From the NCBI RefSeq assembly GCF_004375085.3, contig NZ_SNAQ03000001.1:248001-312000 (forward strand): DNA of 64,000 nt, written 5' to 3'. This document shows positions 60,347 through 64,000 of the stretch, piece after piece. A program made the position numbers and the translations under genes. The DNA comes from Lewinella sp. W8. GTDB lineage: Bacteria > Bacteroidota > Bacteroidia > Chitinophagales > Saprospiraceae. Numbering within the stretch: position 1 is the first letter of the stretch; every line of letters starts with the position of its first letter. The notes beneath the pieces are model-generated. The model saw only the letters and a program-made list of their open reading frames with translations. It searched no databases and was not told where the DNA came from.

Positions 60347-60366
60347 GGCACCTGCGGTCATCGCCC
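60347..60366 (+). repeat. Dispersed element copy G
   Basis: GGCACCTGCGGTCATCGCCC. Its reverse complement matches copy F over GGGCGA-n-GAC-(n)-GCAGGTGC, with one mismatch and one extra base. Confidence 0.65.
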
Positions 60367-60400
60367 CCGTCAAATTTGCCAACCAAAATATCGTGCCGCC

Positions 60401-61687
60401 ATGCCAAATAATTTCCGTCCCGAGAGCCTGATGATGACCCACGCCTACCGTCCCGAATTATCGGAGGGAGCCATCAAACCGCCCATCTTCCAGACGTCTA
60501 CCTTCGTATTCGAATCAGCGGAGGCGGGCAAGGCCTACTTCGAACTGGCCTACGGACTGCGGGAGCGGGGACAGCAGGAAGAGTCGGGCCTGATTTACAG
60601 CCGCATCAACAACCCGAACCTGGAGATCCTGGAAGATCGCTTGTGCCTCTGGGACCAGGCGGAGGCCTGCGCCGTATTTGAGAGCGGCATGTCGGCCATC
60701 AGCACGGTGATGCTGTGCTTCCTCCGCCCGGGAGACCTCCTGCTGTACAGCCGTCCGACCTACGGTGGCACCGACCACTTCGTCAATCACGTCCTGCGGG
60801 AGATGGACATCATGGCCGTTGGGTTTGGCCCGGAAGACGATGCCGAAACCATTGAGGGGCGCATCCTGGAGAGCGGACGGGCGGATCGCCTGCGCCTCGT
60901 CTACGTGGAAACTCCCGCCAATCCCACCAACTCCCTCATTGACCTGCGGATGATGCGCGGGATCGCCGATCGGTTTTCCCGTGCGGACCAACGGGTCCGC
61001 CTGGCGGTAGACAATACGTACATGGGGCCCCTCTGGTGCAGCCCGCTCGAGCACGGTGCCGACCTGGTGCTGTACTCCGCAACCAAGTACATTGGCGGCC
61101 ACAGCGACCTGATCGCCGGGGCGGTACTGGGCGACCGGGAAAGCCTGGCGGCCGTTCGCGTACTGCGAACCTTCCTGGGGAATATGGCCAGCCCCCACAC
61201 CTGCTGGTTGTTACTGCGCAGCCTGGAAACCCTGAAGGTGCGCATGGAACGCCAACAGGAAAATGCCCGCCACCTGGCCGATTACCTCACCGGTCATCCC
61301 CTGGTGGAACGCGTCTACTATCTGGGACATCTTTCCGCCAGTTCGGCGGAAGGTCAGCTCTTCCGGCGGCAGTACTCCGGACCGGGAGCTATGATTTCCT
61401 TCGATATCCGAGGAGGAGAAGCCGAAGCCTTTCGCTTCCTCAACGCCCTGAAACTGGTCAAGTTGGCCGTCAGCCTCGGCAGCACGGAAAGCCTGGTGCA
61501 GCACCCGGCCACCATGACCCACGTGGGCGTTTGCCCCGAGGAACGTGCCCGGATGGGGATCACCGATAAGCTGATTCGATTGTCGGTGGGCGTGGAGCAC
61601 CACGAAGACCTGCGGGCGGACCTGGAGGCCGCCTTCATGGCCGTCTCCACCGACTCGCCAGTGGAGAAACGGGCCGTTCTGGGCTAA
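60401..61687 (+). CDS. Cystathionine gamma-synthase family PLP enzyme
   Basis: A 428-residue Cys/Met-metabolism PLP-dependent enzyme. The N-terminal FRPESLMMTHAYRPELSEGA is characteristic of a Bacteroidota subgroup. SRINNPNLEILEDRL near 65, SRPTYGGTDHFVNH near 117, VDNTYMGPLWCSPLEHGADL near 205 and the Schiff-base Lys in YSATKYIGGHSDL near 229 complete the fold. The YGGT motif has Gly where methionine gamma-lyases have Cys, so a cystathionine synthase/lyase or sulfhydrylase role is more likely. The start is ATG 60401 (MPNNFRPE), well supported. Divergent from Lrp; its stop overlaps the convergent DUF4292 stop by three bases. Confidence 0.9.
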   Translation: MPNNFRPESLMMTHAYRPELSEGAIKPPIFQTSTFVFESAEAGKAYFELAYGLRERGQQEESGLIYSRINNPNLEILEDRLCLWDQAEACAVFESGMSAISTVMLCFLRPGDLLLYSRPTYGGTDHFVNHVLREMDIMAVGFGPEDDAETIEGRILESGRADRLRLVYVETPANPTNSLIDLRMMRGIADRFSRADQRVRLAVDNTYMGPLWCSPLEHGADLVLYSATKYIGGHSDLIAGAVLGDRESLAAVRVLRTFLGNMASPHTCWLLLRSLETLKVRMERQQENARHLADYLTGHPLVERVYYLGHLSASSAEGQLFRRQYSGPGAMISFDIRGGEAEAFRFLNALKLVKLAVSLGSTESLVQHPATMTHVGVCPEERARMGITDKLIRLSVGVEHHEDLRADLEAAFMAVSTDSPVEKRAVLG

Positions 61688-62454
61688 CGCTTATTAAAGG
61701 GCATGTTCAGGGGGCCGGAGAAGGAAAGCTTGGTGAACTCCATGTCCATTTTGGCCCGGCCGGTCGCCTCGGATTCGATCACCACGGACCGCTGATGCGG
61801 GAAGTCGGGTTGGTCCAGGCCCTCGATGCGGAGATAATTTCCGTTCGATATGGAAAGCTTCCGGTTCTGGGCCAACTCTTCCAGTTTCATGTCCGTGAGC
61901 CGCATGCCCCGGCCGTCGATTACGTAGTTGGTGGCGTAGCGACGGTCGCGGCCAGAGAGCTGGTAGTTTTCCCCTTCGGTGGTCATTTCCAGATCGCGGA
62001 AGAAGAATACGGGATTACCCAGAACGATCTCCTGCAGGAGATCAAAGCGGGCCGGAACCTTGTATTTTTCCTCAATGTAGCTGAGGGGCTCGGCGGTATA
62101 TTCCCCCTGTAGGCGATTGATGACGAAAAAGGAGTCGGGGCGGATCAGGGCGCGAGCACCTTCGATGCCAAACTTCTTCACGCTCATCCAGATGGCCTTG
62201 TCCTTTTCCAGACGGATGTAGGCGGTGCCGCCAATATTGAGTTTCGGGCTTTCGACCTTGATTCTGGCCCGCGCATCGAGCCATTCCGTATCGAAGCGGT
62301 TGTCGTCCAGGGCGTCGAGTACCCGCGATACCCGGTTGGTTTTCGTCAGGCCGTCACGACCGTCCTCTCCCCGCATTTTTTTGTTGCAGGCGGAAGCGGT
62401 CAGGAGTAAGCCACCGAGCAGTAGGAATACGGTACGAATGGTGATCGCGTTCAT
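61684..62454 (-). CDS. DUF4292 lipoprotein
   Basis: A 256-residue lipoprotein with lipobox TASAC at Cys23. The DUF4292 domain (LolA/LolB-like half-barrel) is recognisable from DTEWLDARARIKVESPKLN near 55, IWMSVKKFGIEGARALIRPD near 88, DLLQEIVLGNPVFFF near 138 and the C-terminal VIESEATGRAKMDMEFTKLS. Family members are outer-membrane-facing lipoproteins found in nearly all Bacteroidota, usually next to a TPR gene, as here. The function is unproven but a role in envelope lipid or lipoprotein handling is inferred. Confidence 0.87.
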   Translation of the reverse strand: MNAITIRTVFLLLGGLLLTASACNKKMRGEDGRDGLTKTNRVSRVLDALDDNRFDTEWLDARARIKVESPKLNIGGTAYIRLEKDKAIWMSVKKFGIEGARALIRPDSFFVINRLQGEYTAEPLSYIEEKYKVPARFDLLQEIVLGNPVFFFRDLEMTTEGENYQLSGRDRRYATNYVIDGRGMRLTDMKLEELAQNRKLSISNGNYLRIEGLDQPDFPHQRSVVIESEATGRAKMDMEFTKLSFSGPLNMPFNKR

Positions 62455-62515
62455 CGTAAGGAAGGGGTTTGAGTTTGTTTGGATTTTGGCCGATTATTAA
62501 ATTCCAAACAAGCTC

Positions 62516-64000
62516 TTAGCTTTTAACGGAGGATAATTTCTGGCTAAGGGCGCCAGATTTGCTGCCGGCAGACTTGGCCCGCTGATAAATCGTGGCGGCG
62601 TCTACCTTGTTTCCACTGGCCTTAAGGGCATCGCCGAGAAATTCGAGGAAGAGGGCGTTGGTATTCTGGTCAGAATCGTAGGCTTGCAGGCTACCGAGTT
62701 CCCCGCCGGCATTAGCCTGCTGCCAGACGAAGGCAATCGGGCCTTTGGGGCCGCCGGGAAGCAGGGCGGGGTTCACGCTTTGGCTTTTCGTCGGGTCGTC
62801 AAGCCCCTCCAGGGTCTTCACCACTTCCTGCAGTACTTCCAGTTGACGGGGTTTGCCGCTCAGCATCAGACTGGCCTGGTCCAGCAGGTCAAGCGCTTCC
62901 CCAAAATCCGCCCGTAGGGCTTCGCCGAGCGCGTAGTAGAGGTAGATGGCCGGCCGGTTAGGATAAACATCAAGCGCCTCCTCGGCGTAATCCCGCAGGG
63001 CAACGATCTGATTGTCGAGGTAAAGGGTCACCAGTAACTGCTCCCATACGGGATATACGGTATCGTCCAGTTCGAGGGTTTGGCGGTAGGTTTCGGCGGC
63101 TTTGCTGAGCTGGCCGGTATGAAAGAGAAGATCTCCCTCAATGGCTGCGGCCTTGGCGTCGTCGGGGTGCACCCGACGGAGTTCGGCGGCCAGACGGAGT
63201 GCGCGTCGTCCGATTTCGGGCGTACGCCCTCCGGAAGCAACCTGCTGCACCAGTGGCAGCAGCTTGCCAATTTTCAGGTCAATGTCAACGTCGCTTCTTC
63301 CCAGCAGGGCGATCAATTGTGCATCATCGTCACCACCGGTCTTTCCGGAGTCAAACTCCTGGAGCGCTAGCTGGGCTTTGACGTCTGCGGGCTGGAGCTC
63401 CAGGATGTCCCGGTAGGTTTTCCGGGCCTTCTGTTCTTCCTTCTGGCTCTGGTAGAACCCGGCCAGGAGGTGCCGGTAGTTAATGGCCTTCGGGTAAGTG
63501 TCAATTAAGGTAAGTAGTTCCTTTTCGGCCTTTTTTACGTCACCCTGGCCCAGGTAAAGGGAGTGTTTCCGGCGGGCGAGCTCAACGTTGACACCGATGC
63601 GCTTTTCCAGTTCGTTGTACACCGCGATTGCTCCCTTGATGTCCTGATCCCGGACGAGAAAAGACGCCTTTCCCAGGTAGTATTCTTCCTTTTGGGGGTG
63701 ATCCTTGATCAGTTGGGTGTACAGGTCGGCGCCCTCCCTATTTCTTCCACTGGCCTGGTAGAGTTCGGCCAAAAAAGCGGCATAAATCTCGTTAGGACGC
63801 TGGGCGAAGGCCTCCTTAAGTTGGTCGATGGCGTCGCTGGTTTCTCCGGCGGCGTACAGTAAGCGACCCAATTCAAATCGGGCCGGGTCGTTGTCGGGCT
63901 CCAGATCAACGATCACCTTGAATAATTCAATGGCTTTGTCGGTCCGCCCGAGCATGGCTTCCCGTTTGGCTTCAATGAAGTTGGACTCAGCCTTCACGCT
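62516..64000 (-). CDS. TPR repeat protein, 5' end beyond window
   Basis: At least 494 residues are visible, and the frame stays open to the window end, so the N-terminus is missing. Tetratricopeptide helices repeat throughout: SNFIEAKREAMLGRTDKAIE, DPARFELGRLLYAAGETSDA, NRHREG-like units and a later DDTVYPVWEQLLVTLYLD. The C-terminus has FLEFLGDALKASGNKVDAAT and ends in a Ser/Lys tail. It probably acts in the periplasm or envelope as a scaffold. Position upstream of DUF4292 is the usual Bacteroidota order. Confidence 0.9.
   Translation of the reverse strand, partial: SVKAESNFIEAKREAMLGRTDKAIELFKVIVDLEPDNDPARFELGRLLYAAGETSDAIDQLKEAFAQRPNEIYAAFLAELYQASGRNREGADLYTQLIKDHPQKEEYYLGKASFLVRDQDIKGAIAVYNELEKRIGVNVELARRKHSLYLGQGDVKKAEKELLTLIDTYPKAINYRHLLAGFYQSQKEEQKARKTYRDILELQPADVKAQLALQEFDSGKTGGDDDAQLIALLGRSDVDIDLKIGKLLPLVQQVASGGRTPEIGRRALRLAAELRRVHPDDAKAAAIEGDLLFHTGQLSKAAETYRQTLELDDTVYPVWEQLLVTLYLDNQIVALRDYAEEALDVYPNRPAIYLYYALGEALRADFGEALDLLDQASLMLSGKPRQLEVLQEVVKTLEGLDDPTKSQSVNPALLPGGPKGPIAFVWQQANAGGELGSLQAYDSDQNTNALFLEFLGDALKASGNKVDAATIYQRAKSAGSKSGALSQKLSSVKS

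Overview
The window looks like a chromosomal segment of a GC-rich member of the Bacteroidota, most likely a Saprospiria/Lewinella-type marine heterotroph (inference). Supporting signs are several exact Bacteroidota -7 promoter boxes (TAnnTTTG), a large secreted protein with a C-terminal type IX secretion (T9SS) sorting domain, a T9SS plug-family (DUF5103) protein, DUF4292 and TPR genes side by side, and a proton-pump rhodopsin transcribed with a Blh carotene dioxygenase. No rRNA, tRNA, CRISPR array, phage or insertion sequence was recognised. Most of the DNA is single-copy housekeeping and cell-envelope sequence in short operons on both strands.

Layout. 1-8.7 kb: uvrA (5' end outside the window), a DUF1801/YdeI-type protein, a translationally coupled trio of two ATP-grasp ligases and an aspartoacylase-type zinc hydrolase, and two paralogous lipoproteins. 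8.7-19.7 kb (minus strand): mfd, a lipoprotein, an outer-membrane barrel, a flippase, a saccharopine dehydrogenase-type enzyme, a coiled-coil zinc-ribbon protein, NIF3 and fumarylacetoacetase. 19.7-20.4 kb: a gene-free block of 185-bp tandem repeats. 20.4-25.2 kb: a POT peptide transporter, a small membrane protein and a penicillin-acylase family enzyme. 25.4-29.4 kb (plus): cytochrome c, a DUF6249/ECF sigma/membrane-protein module, a nucleoside deaminase and rlmD. 29.5-33.6 kb (minus): rhodopsin, blh, recO and a Tat-exported Gfo/Idh/MocA oxidoreductase. 33.7-41.2 kb (plus): DUF3052, a second penicillin acylase, an operon of an FGE-like protein with an ECF sigma factor and a membrane protein, and a GH130-like lipoprotein. 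41.3-47.8 kb: an acyl-CoA dehydrogenase with two operator-like palindromes upstream, two small barrels, and an acyl-CoA oxidase-like enzyme. 48-56.4 kb: a coiled-coil secreted protein, a beta-lactamase remnant, the giant T9SS cargo, a 3-methyladenine glycosylase, the T9SS plug protein and a NADAR protein. 56.6-64 kb: TolC and a MacA/HlyD adaptor, an Lrp regulator divergent from a cystathionine gamma-synthase-family enzyme, DUF4292 and a TPR protein running off the end.

How they fit together. Several genes are repair functions (uvrA, mfd, recO, glycosylase, the last two far apart). uvrA and mfd belong to the same transcription-coupled excision pathway. The blh-rhodopsin pair is a self-contained light-driven proton pump, and a glycine at the carotenoid-fenestration position suggests an antenna could bind. 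Convergent genes are separated by strong hairpins.

The least explained items are the ATP-grasp/ATP-grasp/aspartoacylase cluster, the FGE-ECF operon, the 185-bp repeats, and a family of about 22-bp dispersed intergenic elements (consensus near GGCACCTGCGTCCTCGCCCA) found at seven intergenic sites, two of them forming an inverted pair in one gene leader.
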